From the NCBI RefSeq assembly GCF_002939385.1, contig NZ_MULI01000001.1, positions 186,001-250,000 of the forward strand: 64,000 nt of DNA, given 5' to 3'. The position numbers and the translations under genes are program-made. The stretch is from Streptomyces sp. MH60. Lineage in GTDB: Bacteria > Actinomycetota > Actinomycetes > Streptomycetales > Streptomycetaceae. This document shows, in pieces, positions 50,594-58,446 of this stretch (within the stretch, counting starts at the first letter, position 1; each line of letters starts with the position of its first letter). The notes under the pieces are model-generated. The model was not told where the DNA came from. It worked only from the letters and a program-made list of their open reading frames with translations, and ran no database searches.

Positions 50594-51343
50594 ATGATCA
50601 AGCCATCCGCGGACACCACCGCCGTGTCCCGACCTCAACGGCGTCGGCCACCGCTCGCTGCGGCCGTCGTCCAGAGCCTCGCCACGGCCATCGTGCTCGG
50701 TGAGTACCCGCCGGGCACGGCGCTGCCGTCGGCGGGTGAGCTCTGCGAGGAGTACGAGGTGAGCCGGACCGTGATCCGGGAGGCGACGACGACGCTCGCC
50801 GAGAAGGGGCTGGTGGCGACCCGTCAGGGCTGGGGGACCGTCGTCCTGGGCCAGGACCAGTGGAGCCTGCTCGACCCGCTGGTCCTCGACGCGCTGTTCC
50901 AGCGCGAGGACCGCCTGGTCTATCTGGACAACCTGATCGAGATCAGGACGACCCTGGAGTGCGCGATGGCCGCCCGTGCCGCAGGGCGCATGGACGAGGA
51001 GCAGTCGGCGGCGCTCTCCGCCAAGCTCGACGAACTCGCGGGCCTGATCGACGATCCCGAGGCCTACTCGCGCGCGGACATCGAGTTCCACGAGATCATC
51101 CACCGCGCCTCCCGGGACGCGTTCGGACGGGCCATCGTCTCCAGCATCCAGGGCAAGGCCGTGCGCTCCCCGCAGTACAGCGGGGACCCCAGCCGCGAGG
51201 ACATCGAACTCACCCACGAGGCGCACGCCCGGGTCGCCGCCGCGGTGCTCGCCGGGGACGGCGACACGGCCGCCGAGGCGATGCGCGAGCACATCACGTC
51301 GTCGTGGGCCCGCCGCCGGCCGGCCGACGTGCCGGACGCGTAG
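50594..51343 (+). CDS. GntR-family regulator, FadR/FCD subfamily
   Basis: A 249-residue regulator. The winged helix (about 20-85) has LATAIVLGEYPPGTALPSAGELCEEYEVSRTVIREATTTLAEKGLVATRQGWGTVV; the all-helical FCD domain (about 105-240) has the metal-ligand pattern with Asp in RADIEFHEIIHRAS and His in THEAHARVAAAV. FCD members respond to sugar acids and other carboxylates. ATG 50594 is preferred over an upstream in-frame TTG at 50576. It diverges from the enolase-family/ThuA operon with a matching operator between. Confidence 0.9.
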   Translation: MIKPSADTTAVSRPQRRRPPLAAAVVQSLATAIVLGEYPPGTALPSAGELCEEYEVSRTVIREATTTLAEKGLVATRQGWGTVVLGQDQWSLLDPLVLDALFQREDRLVYLDNLIEIRTTLECAMAARAAGRMDEEQSAALSAKLDELAGLIDDPEAYSRADIEFHEIIHRASRDAFGRAIVSSIQGKAVRSPQYSGDPSREDIELTHEAHARVAAAVLAGDGDTAAEAMREHITSSWARRRPADVPDA

Positions 51344-51347
51344 GACG

Positions 51348-51407
51348 ACACGACGAGGCGGCCGAGGGACCCGTCCGGTGACGGGTCCCTCGGCCGCCTC
51401 GTCGTGT
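51348..51407. terminator. 28-bp perfect hairpin terminator
   Basis: The arms at 51348-51375 (starting ACACGACGAGG) and 51380-51407 (ending CCTCGTCGTGT) are perfect reverse complements around a CGGT loop. It fills the gap between the convergent GntR and beta-helix genes, starting 4 bases after one stop and ending 8 bases before the other. Confidence 0.9.
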
Positions 51408-51415
51408 TCAGCCGG

Positions 51416-54082
51416 TCACGGCCGTCCGATCCCCTCCGCGCCGACGTGCCGGTTCCACTCCGCGACCCACGCGGCCCCGTACGCCTCGGCCACCGAGCCG
51501 GAACCCGAGAACTTCAGCGTGTCGAGGTCCAGGCCCGTCTCCGCCACCGAAGCGGCCGCCACGGCCCGGGTGTTGACCTTGTCGCTCCAGCGCGACAGCT
51601 TGTACTCCGCCGTCGGCTCCGTGAACGTCGCGGTCGTCTCCACGAACCCCGAGCCGCCGCCGACCACCACCGCGTGGTCGATCTCCACACCGGACGGCAC
51701 ATAGAGCGAGTCCGCGTCGTCCCACACGGTGGCCCGGCTGCAGCCGCTCGTGCCCGCCGTCGCGTAGTCCGCCGCGGTGCAGTCCTCGCCCGTGGCGGTC
51801 ACCCTCGGCACGTACCACCGCTCGACCTGCGGGTAGGCGATCGGCTTGCCGTCGGAGTACGCCGACCGCCCGCCGGTGTAGTGCTCGCGCCAGGCCGCCA
51901 CCGTCTCGGGCGTCGCGCTGTACTTCTCGCCCTCGCGGACGTCGAGGAAGGAGTTGAACCTGCTCTGCAGCACCCAGCTGTTGTCCAGCGGCAGCCGTGT
52001 CTCGCCCTTCTTGTGGTAGATGCCGCCGTGGCCCACGTGCTTCACCCCGATGAACACGTTGTCGTTCGCGGTGTTGCTGTGCCCGGAGTTGAAATTGACG
52101 CCGGAGTTCGAGCCGTTCACCACGTTGTGGTGGAAGCGCACCCCCGAGGCGCCGTCGTCCATGTAGAGCGCGTCGTTGGAACCGCCGATCTTCTCGAAGT
52201 GGTTGTACGCGACCTCGTTGCCGAGGTACGTGAAGTCCCGGCCCGCGTAGACCGCGCCCATGTCCCCGGCGTTCTTCACCACGTCGTAGAAGTGGTTGTG
52301 GTTGACCCGCATGTCGTTGCCCATGATCTGCACGGCCATGTGCGGTGCGTCGTGGACGTAGTTGTACTCGAAGGAGTTGCCGACGCCGTACAGGTAGCCG
52401 GCCGGGGTGTAGGTGGCCAGCTTCGAGAAGCGCGTGATCTCGTTGTGGCGCGCGACGTTGTTCCCCCGTTCCAGCGTGGCCCGGTCGCCGCCGCCGAGGA
52501 GGACCCCGCCGCCGCCCAGGTCGTGGAGGTAGGAGTTCCGCACGACGTTGTCGTGGCCGCCCCGCAGGGCCCGGTAGTCGGGCATGGCGGTGATGGTGTC
52601 GGTGGTCCGGCCGATGCGGACGGCGTCCATGCTCACGTTGGAGATGTCGACCGCGTCGACGAGTGTGCCGACGGCGTCGAGCAGCTGCACGCCGCTGACC
52701 AGCGACCCGGTCATGGTCAGGCCGCGCAGGGTCACGCCCCGGGTCCCGTCGAGCAGGAAGAAGTTCTTGTCGAAGGTCTGGAGCGTGGTGTCCTTGCCCT
52801 CGATCGTCCCGCCCTCGGGCCGGTAGTAGAGGACGTCGTTGTCGTCGTAGCGGTCGATGTAGTACTCACCGGCCGTGTCCATCTCCGACAGCACGTTGAG
52901 GACCTTGACCTTGGTCCACGCGTCCTGCGGAATGTACATCGACGGGTACTTGGTGTAGATCCGGTCGTCGCTCCAGGACAGGATCCGCACCATGTCGTTG
53001 GCGTAGTTGTTGCCGAAGTAGCCCGAGAGCCATCCCTCCGTCTCGGCCTTCGTGTTGTCGATGTCCTCGATCCACCGCGGGTCGAGCTGCACCGGGACGT
53101 CGCCGTACTGCTCGAAGCCACGGGTGCCGAGGTCGTCCACCGTCGGCACCGCCTCGGGCGCCCAGCCCTGGTAGCGGTCGTCGGCCGCCGCCCGGCCGCC
53201 CACCGTGAAGATCTGCGGTGTCATGCGCCGCATCTCCTCCGGCGACCAGGTGTCGCGCTGCTCCGGGCCGGCGAGCTGCTGCTTCTTGTCCTCGAACTGG
53301 GCGCGCGGGGTCGTGCCCGAGGAGTTCCAGTCGTCCTGGAGGCCGAAGCGGGCGTCGAGGTCCACGTTCACCAGGTCGCGGGGGCCCTCGGCATCCCACT
53401 TGTCGCCCGTGCCCCACAGATGACAGCCGGTCTCCGTCGTGGCGCAGGAGTTCCCGTTGGGGTACTCGGCCAGGACCTGGGTGTCGCCGCCGACGACGAG
53501 TTCGGGGGCGAAGGGGTCCTGCACCCAGTTGAAACCGTTCTTGTACAGCGTGCCCGGGTCGATGCCCCGGGCGCCGAGGTCATAGACCCACACGCCTTCG
53601 CGCAGCTCGGGCGTGTCCAGGCGGGTGTGGGAGGAGTACTGCGGCTGGGCGAGGGTCTCCTCGGAGAGGTCGGTCAGCTTGTTCCACCCCTCGGCGGGCA
53701 GTTCGTGCGATCCGGTGATCGTCACCTTCTCGTTCCGGTACGGGGCGTAGGTGACCCAGGAGTTCGCGGCACCCTTCAGCTCGACGGTGTCGTCGAGGAC
53801 GTAGGTGCCGCCCCGGATCAGCACCGTGCCGCGCTCCTTGGCCGACGTGTGGCCGGCCAGCGCGTCCCGGGCGGCGGCGATGGTCCGGAACGGGTCCTTG
53901 CGGCCACCGCTGTTGGCGTCGTCCCCGTCGGTGGCGGAGACGTAGACCGTCAGCGCGCCGGGAGCGGCCGGGGTGCCGGTCGCGGCGGCGGTCCCGGCGG
54001 CCGGTCCGACGGCGCCCGCCGTCAGCGCCAGGGCGACCGCGGCCAACAGCATCCGGGCCGGTCGGTGCCGTGTTCTCAGCAT
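51416..54082 (-). CDS. Secreted right-handed beta-helix protein, possible GH141-type glycosidase
   Basis: An 888-residue exported protein: a Sec signal peptide (MLRTRHRPARMLLAAVALALTAG ... AATA, residues 1-35), then YVSATDGDDANSGGRKDPFRTIAAARDAL and TVLIRGGTYVLDDTVEL, the usual start of extracellular beta-helix enzymes. The helix spans about 450-760, with LGGGGVLLGGGDR, MGAVYAGRDFTYLGNEVAYNHF and LYMDDGASGVRFHHNVV, motifs I associate with GH141-like proteins, a family that includes an alpha-L-fucosidase. No lipobox. Catalytic residues are not assigned; the conserved Asp residues of GRDF and MDDGAS are candidates. It ends the 11-gene run, suggesting release of the sugar imported by that operon. 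Confidence 0.8.
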   Translation of the reverse strand: MLRTRHRPARMLLAAVALALTAGAVGPAAGTAAATGTPAAPGALTVYVSATDGDDANSGGRKDPFRTIAAARDALAGHTSAKERGTVLIRGGTYVLDDTVELKGAANSWVTYAPYRNEKVTITGSHELPAEGWNKLTDLSEETLAQPQYSSHTRLDTPELREGVWVYDLGARGIDPGTLYKNGFNWVQDPFAPELVVGGDTQVLAEYPNGNSCATTETGCHLWGTGDKWDAEGPRDLVNVDLDARFGLQDDWNSSGTTPRAQFEDKKQQLAGPEQRDTWSPEEMRRMTPQIFTVGGRAAADDRYQGWAPEAVPTVDDLGTRGFEQYGDVPVQLDPRWIEDIDNTKAETEGWLSGYFGNNYANDMVRILSWSDDRIYTKYPSMYIPQDAWTKVKVLNVLSEMDTAGEYYIDRYDDNDVLYYRPEGGTIEGKDTTLQTFDKNFFLLDGTRGVTLRGLTMTGSLVSGVQLLDAVGTLVDAVDISNVSMDAVRIGRTTDTITAMPDYRALRGGHDNVVRNSYLHDLGGGGVLLGGGDRATLERGNNVARHNEITRFSKLATYTPAGYLYGVGNSFEYNYVHDAPHMAVQIMGNDMRVNHNHFYDVVKNAGDMGAVYAGRDFTYLGNEVAYNHFEKIGGSNDALYMDDGASGVRFHHNVVNGSNSGVNFNSGHSNTANDNVFIGVKHVGHGGIYHKKGETRLPLDNSWVLQSRFNSFLDVREGEKYSATPETVAAWREHYTGGRSAYSDGKPIAYPQVERWYVPRVTATGEDCTAADYATAGTSGCSRATVWDDADSLYVPSGVEIDHAVVVGGGSGFVETTATFTEPTAEYKLSRWSDKVNTRAVAAASVAETGLDLDTLKFSGSGSVAEAYGAAWVAEWNRHVGAEGIGRP

Positions 54083-54144
54083 GGAGGTGCCCTTTCGTCG
54101 GTTCTCGGGTGACTGACGTGGCGTGCGGTTCGGGGGAGGGCTGG

Positions 54145-54936
54145 TCAGCCGCCCTCGGGGCGCAGCCGCAGCCCCTGCATGCCGCCGTCCACGGCGAGGG
54201 CGGTGCCGGTGACGGACGCCGCCGCCGGGGACGCCAGGTAGACGACGGCCGCGGCGACCTCCTCGGCGCTCACCAGACGGCCGGTCGGCTGGCGGGCGTT
54301 GAGCGCGGTGCGCTCGGCGGCCGGGTCGTCCGCGCTCGACAGCAGGCGGTCTATCCACGGGGTGTCCGCCGTACCGGGGTTGACGCAGTTCACGCGGATG
54401 CCCTCACGGATGTGGTCGGCGGCCATGGCGAGGGTCAGGGACTGCACGGCGCCCTTGCTGGCGCTGTACAGCGCCCGCTGGGGCAGCCCCGCGGTCGCCG
54501 CGACCGAGCAGGTGTTGACCACCGCGGCGTGCCGGGAGGCGCGCAGGTGGGGCAGGGCGGCCCGGGTGGTCCGCACGATGCCGAGGACGTTGACGTCCAG
54601 CACGTGCCGCCACTCCGTGTCGTCGTTGTCCGCGACCGTCCCCTGGGCGCCGATGCCCGCGTTGTTCACCAGGATGTCCAGGCCGCCCAGCCGGTCCACC
54701 GCCCGCGCGACACCGGCCCGCACCGCGGCGTCGTCGGTGACGTCGCACCGGACGGGGGACAGGGCTTCGCGGTCGGCGGCCGGCAGGGTGCCGGGGTCGC
54801 GGTCGAGGACGGCGACCCGGGCGCCGCGGCGGGCCAGGAGCAGGGCGGTGGCGAGCCCGATCCCCGACGCGCCGCCCGTGACGACGGCCGCGAGACCGTC
54901 GAGTTCGGGCGCCGGGGGAGAGGGGGTGTGCGGCAT
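54145..54936 (-). CDS. Short-chain dehydrogenase/reductase
   Basis: A 263-residue classical SDR: VVTGGASGIGLATALL, VAVLDRDPG (Asp favouring NAD), NNAGIGAQG, NTCSVAATAG and YSASKGA as the catalytic Tyr/Lys pair, then NCVNPGTADTPW. In this operon the obvious job is oxidation of a 2-keto-3-deoxy acid or of the free sugar. ATG 54936 is chosen because AAGGA lies 8 bases upstream; ATG 54954 has no ribosome site. It follows the mutarotase gene by 28 bases. Confidence 0.87.
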   Translation of the reverse strand: MPHTPSPPAPELDGLAAVVTGGASGIGLATALLLARRGARVAVLDRDPGTLPAADREALSPVRCDVTDDAAVRAGVARAVDRLGGLDILVNNAGIGAQGTVADNDDTEWRHVLDVNVLGIVRTTRAALPHLRASRHAAVVNTCSVAATAGLPQRALYSASKGAVQSLTLAMAADHIREGIRVNCVNPGTADTPWIDRLLSSADDPAAERTALNARQPTGRLVSAEEVAAAVVYLASPAAASVTGTALAVDGGMQGLRLRPEGG

Positions 54937-54964
54937 GGCGGTGTTCCTTCGCATGGGGTGGTGG

Positions 54965-55306
54965 TCAGTCCAGGTGGAACAGTTCCTCGCCGGTCACCCA
55001 CCGCTCCCCGGGCTGCGCCGAGTCCAGGGGCCGCTGGCAGGGGTCGGTGAGGGTCCACCAGTGCTGGGTCTGCGGGTCGGCGGCGATGGCGGCCATGTCG
55101 GCGTCGTAGTCGTCGCCGGTGTACTCGTAGTAGGCGAAGAGCGTGTCCTCGCGCAGGAAGATGGAGTAGTTGGTGACATGGGCGCGCGAGAGCGCGTCCC
55201 GTACCGGCCGCGGGACGGCGCGGTGCAACTCCCGGTATCTCTCGGCGTGTTCGGGGCGCAGCCGGATCACGGACGCGACCCGGCGCGGGGTGCGGGATGC
55301 GGGCAT
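54965..55306 (-). CDS. L-rhamnose/L-fucose mutarotase family protein
   Basis: A 113-residue dimeric alpha+beta-barrel protein. Conserved residues: VIRLRPEHAERYRELHRAV (His near the start), NYSIFLREDTLFAYYEY (Tyr) and the WW of QHWWTLTDPCQRPL. The family interconverts alpha and beta anomers of 6-deoxy sugars such as L-rhamnose; it is the clearest clue that the operon handles a 6-deoxyhexose. GGAG precedes the ATG. It lies between the ABC importer and the SDR. Confidence 0.88.
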   Translation of the reverse strand: MPASRTPRRVASVIRLRPEHAERYRELHRAVPRPVRDALSRAHVTNYSIFLREDTLFAYYEYTGDDYDADMAAIAADPQTQHWWTLTDPCQRPLDSAQPGERWVTGEELFHLD

Positions 55307-55373
55307 GGCTGGTCACTCCTTCGGGAGCCGGTCACTTCGCGGTGCGGTGGGCCCGGCGCGGAGCGGGGCGGGA

Positions 55374-56216
55374 CTAGCCCTTGACCGCCCCCGCCGCGAG
55401 GCCGCTCATGATGTGCCGCTGCATCACGATGAAGATCACCAGGATCGGGATCACCGCGAGCAGCAGGGTCGGGAACACCTTGGTGTAGTCCGTGGAGTAC
55501 TGGCCGACCGCCGCGTACACACCCGTGGTGACGGTGTAGACGCCGCTGCCCGGGCCCAGGATCATCTGCGGACTGGCGAAGTCGTTCCAGACGCTGAGCG
55601 AGTTGAGGATGAAGACCGTGGCGACGATCGGCCGCATCAACGGCAGGATGATCCGCCACAGCGTGTAGTACCGGCCGGCCCCGTCGATGGCCGCGGCCTC
55701 GTCCAGTGACCTGGGCAGCACCCGGATGTAGCCGAAGAAGACGAACAGGGTGAACGGGATGGTGGTCGCCGTCATGAAGAGGATGAGCCCCGGCAGCGTC
55801 CCCATCAGACCGACCGCGCGCAGCACGAAGATGACCGGCACCAGGATCACCTGGGTGGGGATGAACATGCCCGCGATGAAGAAGAACAGCAGCAGCCGCG
55901 CGACCGGCCGCGGAGTGCGGGCCAGCACGTACGCCGCCGGCGCGCACACCGCCATGGCGAGGGCGTTCACGCAGAGCACCAGCGCGATGGTGACGCCGTA
56001 GCCCTTCAGGATGCTGAAGTCGGGATTGTTCCAGGCGTCGGCGAGGTACTGGAAGGTCGCCGAGCCGAAGGCGGGTGAGAACGGGTTGGCCAGGATCTCC
56101 TGCTGGCTCTTGAAGGCGTTGACCACCAGGAGGTACATCGGCACGAGCATGCCGAGGGACACCAGGGAGATGAACGCGACCCGGACGGTGGCGGCCGAGG
56201 TGAGTGTTTTCTTCAT
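55374..56216 (-). CDS. Carbohydrate ABC transporter permease (MalG type)
   Basis: A 280-residue inner-membrane protein with six hydrophobic helices and the EAA loop EAAAIDGAGRYYTLWRIILPLMRP that docks to the ATPase. It forms a heterodimer with the MalF-type protein encoded directly upstream; start and stop overlap as ATGA. No ATPase is encoded nearby, so it probably uses a shared ATPase such as MsiK, as most Streptomyces sugar importers do. Confidence 0.93.
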   Translation of the reverse strand: MKKTLTSAATVRVAFISLVSLGMLVPMYLLVVNAFKSQQEILANPFSPAFGSATFQYLADAWNNPDFSILKGYGVTIALVLCVNALAMAVCAPAAYVLARTPRPVARLLLFFFIAGMFIPTQVILVPVIFVLRAVGLMGTLPGLILFMTATTIPFTLFVFFGYIRVLPRSLDEAAAIDGAGRYYTLWRIILPLMRPIVATVFILNSLSVWNDFASPQMILGPGSGVYTVTTGVYAAVGQYSTDYTKVFPTLLLAVIPILVIFIVMQRHIMSGLAAGAVKG

Positions 56217-57124
56217 CCGATGGACTCCGCGTCGTCCTCGGCACGCCTGCGCAGGACGAGGACTGTGATGGCCAGGACCGCGGCGGCGACGATCAGCAGC
56301 ACGGCCTGGGCCGAGGCGACGCCGATGTCCCGCTGCGGGAAGGAGACCGCGAGGATCGAGTAGGCGAGGGTCTTGGTGGACCCCGCCGGGCCGCCCCCGG
56401 TCAGCGACACGACCACGTCGTACGTCTTCAGCAGTGAGATGCCCGAGGTGATGACGGCGACCGTCACGGTGGACGCGAGCGAGGGCCAGGTGACGGCACG
56501 GAAGGTCTGCCACCTGTTCGCGCCGTCGATCCGTGCCGCCTCCAGCAGGTCCGCCGGCACCGCCTGCAGGCCCGCCAGGTAGAGGATCAGCTGGACGCCG
56601 AAGAGCGACCAGACGATGACGAGGATCATCGACCACAGGGCCCAGTCGGGGTCGCTGAGGAAGGGCAGGCTGTCGGTGCCGACCTTCTCCAGCATCGTGT
56701 TGACCACGCCCTGCGGACCGAGGATGGCCTGCCACAGGAAACCCACGACCAGCGCGCTGAGCACGTGCGGGTAGAACATGACGACCCGGCCGAAGGTGTT
56801 GAACCGGTTGGTGCGCTGCAGCAGCAGCGCGAGCCCCAGCGCGGCCAGGTTGACCGCGACCGCCCCCACCACGGCCACCACGGCGGTGACCACCATGGTG
56901 CCGGTCATGTCGTCGGACTCGAATATGGACGTGTAGTTGTCCAGGCCGACGAACTCGGGGACGCGGTGGGGGAATCCGTTGTACTCGGTGAAGCTGTAGT
57001 AGATCGCGTAGATCACCGGTACGACCAGCAGCGCGGCGTAGATGAGCACCGCGGGGGCGAGCATGCTGACACGGGCGCCCAGGTCGCGCCACGCTCGCGG
57101 CTTCGAGACAGATGTCCGTTCCAT
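56213..57124 (-). CDS. Carbohydrate ABC transporter permease (MalF type)
   Basis: A 303-residue membrane protein, six helices (first APAVLIYAALLVVPVIYAIYYSF), with the EAA loop EAARIDGANRWQTFRAVTWPSL. It pairs with the MalG-type permease and the lipoprotein receptor encoded 3 bases upstream. The extracytoplasmic segment around FTEYNGFPHRVPEFVGLDNY is the usual loop after helix 1. Substrate is inferred from the operon to be a 6-deoxy sugar or a short oligosaccharide. Confidence 0.93.
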   Translation of the reverse strand: MERTSVSKPRAWRDLGARVSMLAPAVLIYAALLVVPVIYAIYYSFTEYNGFPHRVPEFVGLDNYTSIFESDDMTGTMVVTAVVAVVGAVAVNLAALGLALLLQRTNRFNTFGRVVMFYPHVLSALVVGFLWQAILGPQGVVNTMLEKVGTDSLPFLSDPDWALWSMILVIVWSLFGVQLILYLAGLQAVPADLLEAARIDGANRWQTFRAVTWPSLASTVTVAVITSGISLLKTYDVVVSLTGGGPAGSTKTLAYSILAVSFPQRDIGVASAQAVLLIVAAAVLAITVLVLRRRAEDDAESIG

Positions 57125-57127
57125 GGG

Positions 57128-58402
57128 TCAGCGGTTCTCGTCGACCCACTGGTCGATGTTCTCGGCCGCGTCGGCGGGACTCGCTCCGGTGTACAGGCTC
57201 TGGGCGACCTCGGTGAACTTCGGGTTGAACCCGGTGACGGGCAGCCGGACGTTGCCCTGGCCCTCGCCGACCGCGACCAGTGCGGGGGCGGCGTCGAGGA
57301 TGCCCTGGATCTGCGCGTCGACCTCCGACTGCTTCGACTCGGAGCCCTTGCGGAACACCCCGTCCGAGCCCAGCTGCGCCTCGATGGCCTTGGCGTCGGT
57401 GACCAGGTACTCCACCAGCCGCTTGGCCCCGTCCTCGTCGCCGATGCCCTTGCGGATCATGTACGGGTTGGCCATGGTGGCGCCCTGCGGGCCCGGGTAC
57501 TCCTTGCCGTCCGCGGCCGGCGGGGAGAACACACCCACCTCGAAGGGCAGGTCCCCGGCCTTGTTCAGGGTGGCCGCGAACCAGCTGCCGTTGGTGTAGA
57601 GGCCGACCTTGCCCGCGGTGAAGTTGCCGTCCGCCTGGGACGGGCTGAGCCCGACGTCGCTCTTCTTGATGTACCCGGCCTTGATCCAGTCGGCGTACAT
57701 CTGGAAGGCGGGCCGGTAGGCGTCCCCGACCTTGAGCTTCCCGTCGGACACCTCGGTCTGCCACTTCGGGTGCGACTGGTTCAGCGTCGGGTGGTAGATC
57801 TGCTGGAGCTGGAGGCCGGTCTGGAAGTCACCGGCCGTCTGCATCGGCGTGTAACCGGCCTTCTTCAGGTCGCCGAGGTCCTTGGTCAGCTCGTCCCAGG
57901 TGGTGGGCGGCTCGCTGATCCCGGCCTTCTCGAAGGCGGTCTTGTTGTAGTAGACCAGCGACTGCGTCTGGGTGCCGACGCCGACCGCATAGTGCGCCTC
58001 GCCCATGGCGTACTCGTCGAACATCGGTGTGTCCTTGGCCCAGGCCTCGCCGCCGAGGTCGATCAGCTCGGGCGCCGTGTCGTCGTCCGGGAAGACCGAC
58101 TGGATGACGTCGGGCGCGGTGTCGGCCGCGAGTTGCTGCGGGAAGGACTCGGCGACGGACTTGCCGGTCGGGCCCTCTATCTTCACCTTCAGACCGGTCT
58201 CGTCCTCGAACGGCTTGACCAGCTTCTCCCAGTAGGCCTGGTCGAGGTTGTCCGTCAGGTTCACCATCATCCGGATCTCGCCGTCCTCGCCCTCCGCCGA
58301 GCCGGAGCCCGACGAACAGGCCGCGACGAGGAGCAGCGGAACCACGGCGGCGAGCGCGGCACCGCGTGCCTTGCTCCCTCTTCTGGTTGACGTCATGGTC
58401 AT
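57128..58402 (-). CDS. Sugar-binding lipoprotein of the ABC importer
   Basis: A 424-residue solute-binding protein. The signal peptide ends LLLVAACSSG, a standard lipobox with Cys near residue 25, followed by a Ser/Gly/Glu linker. The body follows the family-1 binding-protein pattern (WEKLVKPFEDETGLKVKIEG, DVIQSVFPDDD, KTAFEKAGISEPPTTWDELTKDL, GLYTNGSWFAATL, GATMANPYMIRKGIGDEDGAKRLVEYL). ATG 58402 (MTMTS) or 58396 (MTS) may be used; a purine-rich site precedes both. It captures the sugar outside the membrane and delivers it to the two permeases. Confidence 0.92.
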   Translation of the reverse strand: MTMTSTRRGSKARGAALAAVVPLLLVAACSSGSGSAEGEDGEIRMMVNLTDNLDQAYWEKLVKPFEDETGLKVKIEGPTGKSVAESFPQQLAADTAPDVIQSVFPDDDTAPELIDLGGEAWAKDTPMFDEYAMGEAHYAVGVGTQTQSLVYYNKTAFEKAGISEPPTTWDELTKDLGDLKKAGYTPMQTAGDFQTGLQLQQIYHPTLNQSHPKWQTEVSDGKLKVGDAYRPAFQMYADWIKAGYIKKSDVGLSPSQADGNFTAGKVGLYTNGSWFAATLNKAGDLPFEVGVFSPPAADGKEYPGPQGATMANPYMIRKGIGDEDGAKRLVEYLVTDAKAIEAQLGSDGVFRKGSESKQSEVDAQIQGILDAAPALVAVGEGQGNVRLPVTGFNPKFTEVAQSLYTGASPADAAENIDQWVDENR

Positions 58403-58446
58403 CTCTCTTTTCCTCGGTGGGGAAAGCCGGCGGTGTCGTTCGGTGG

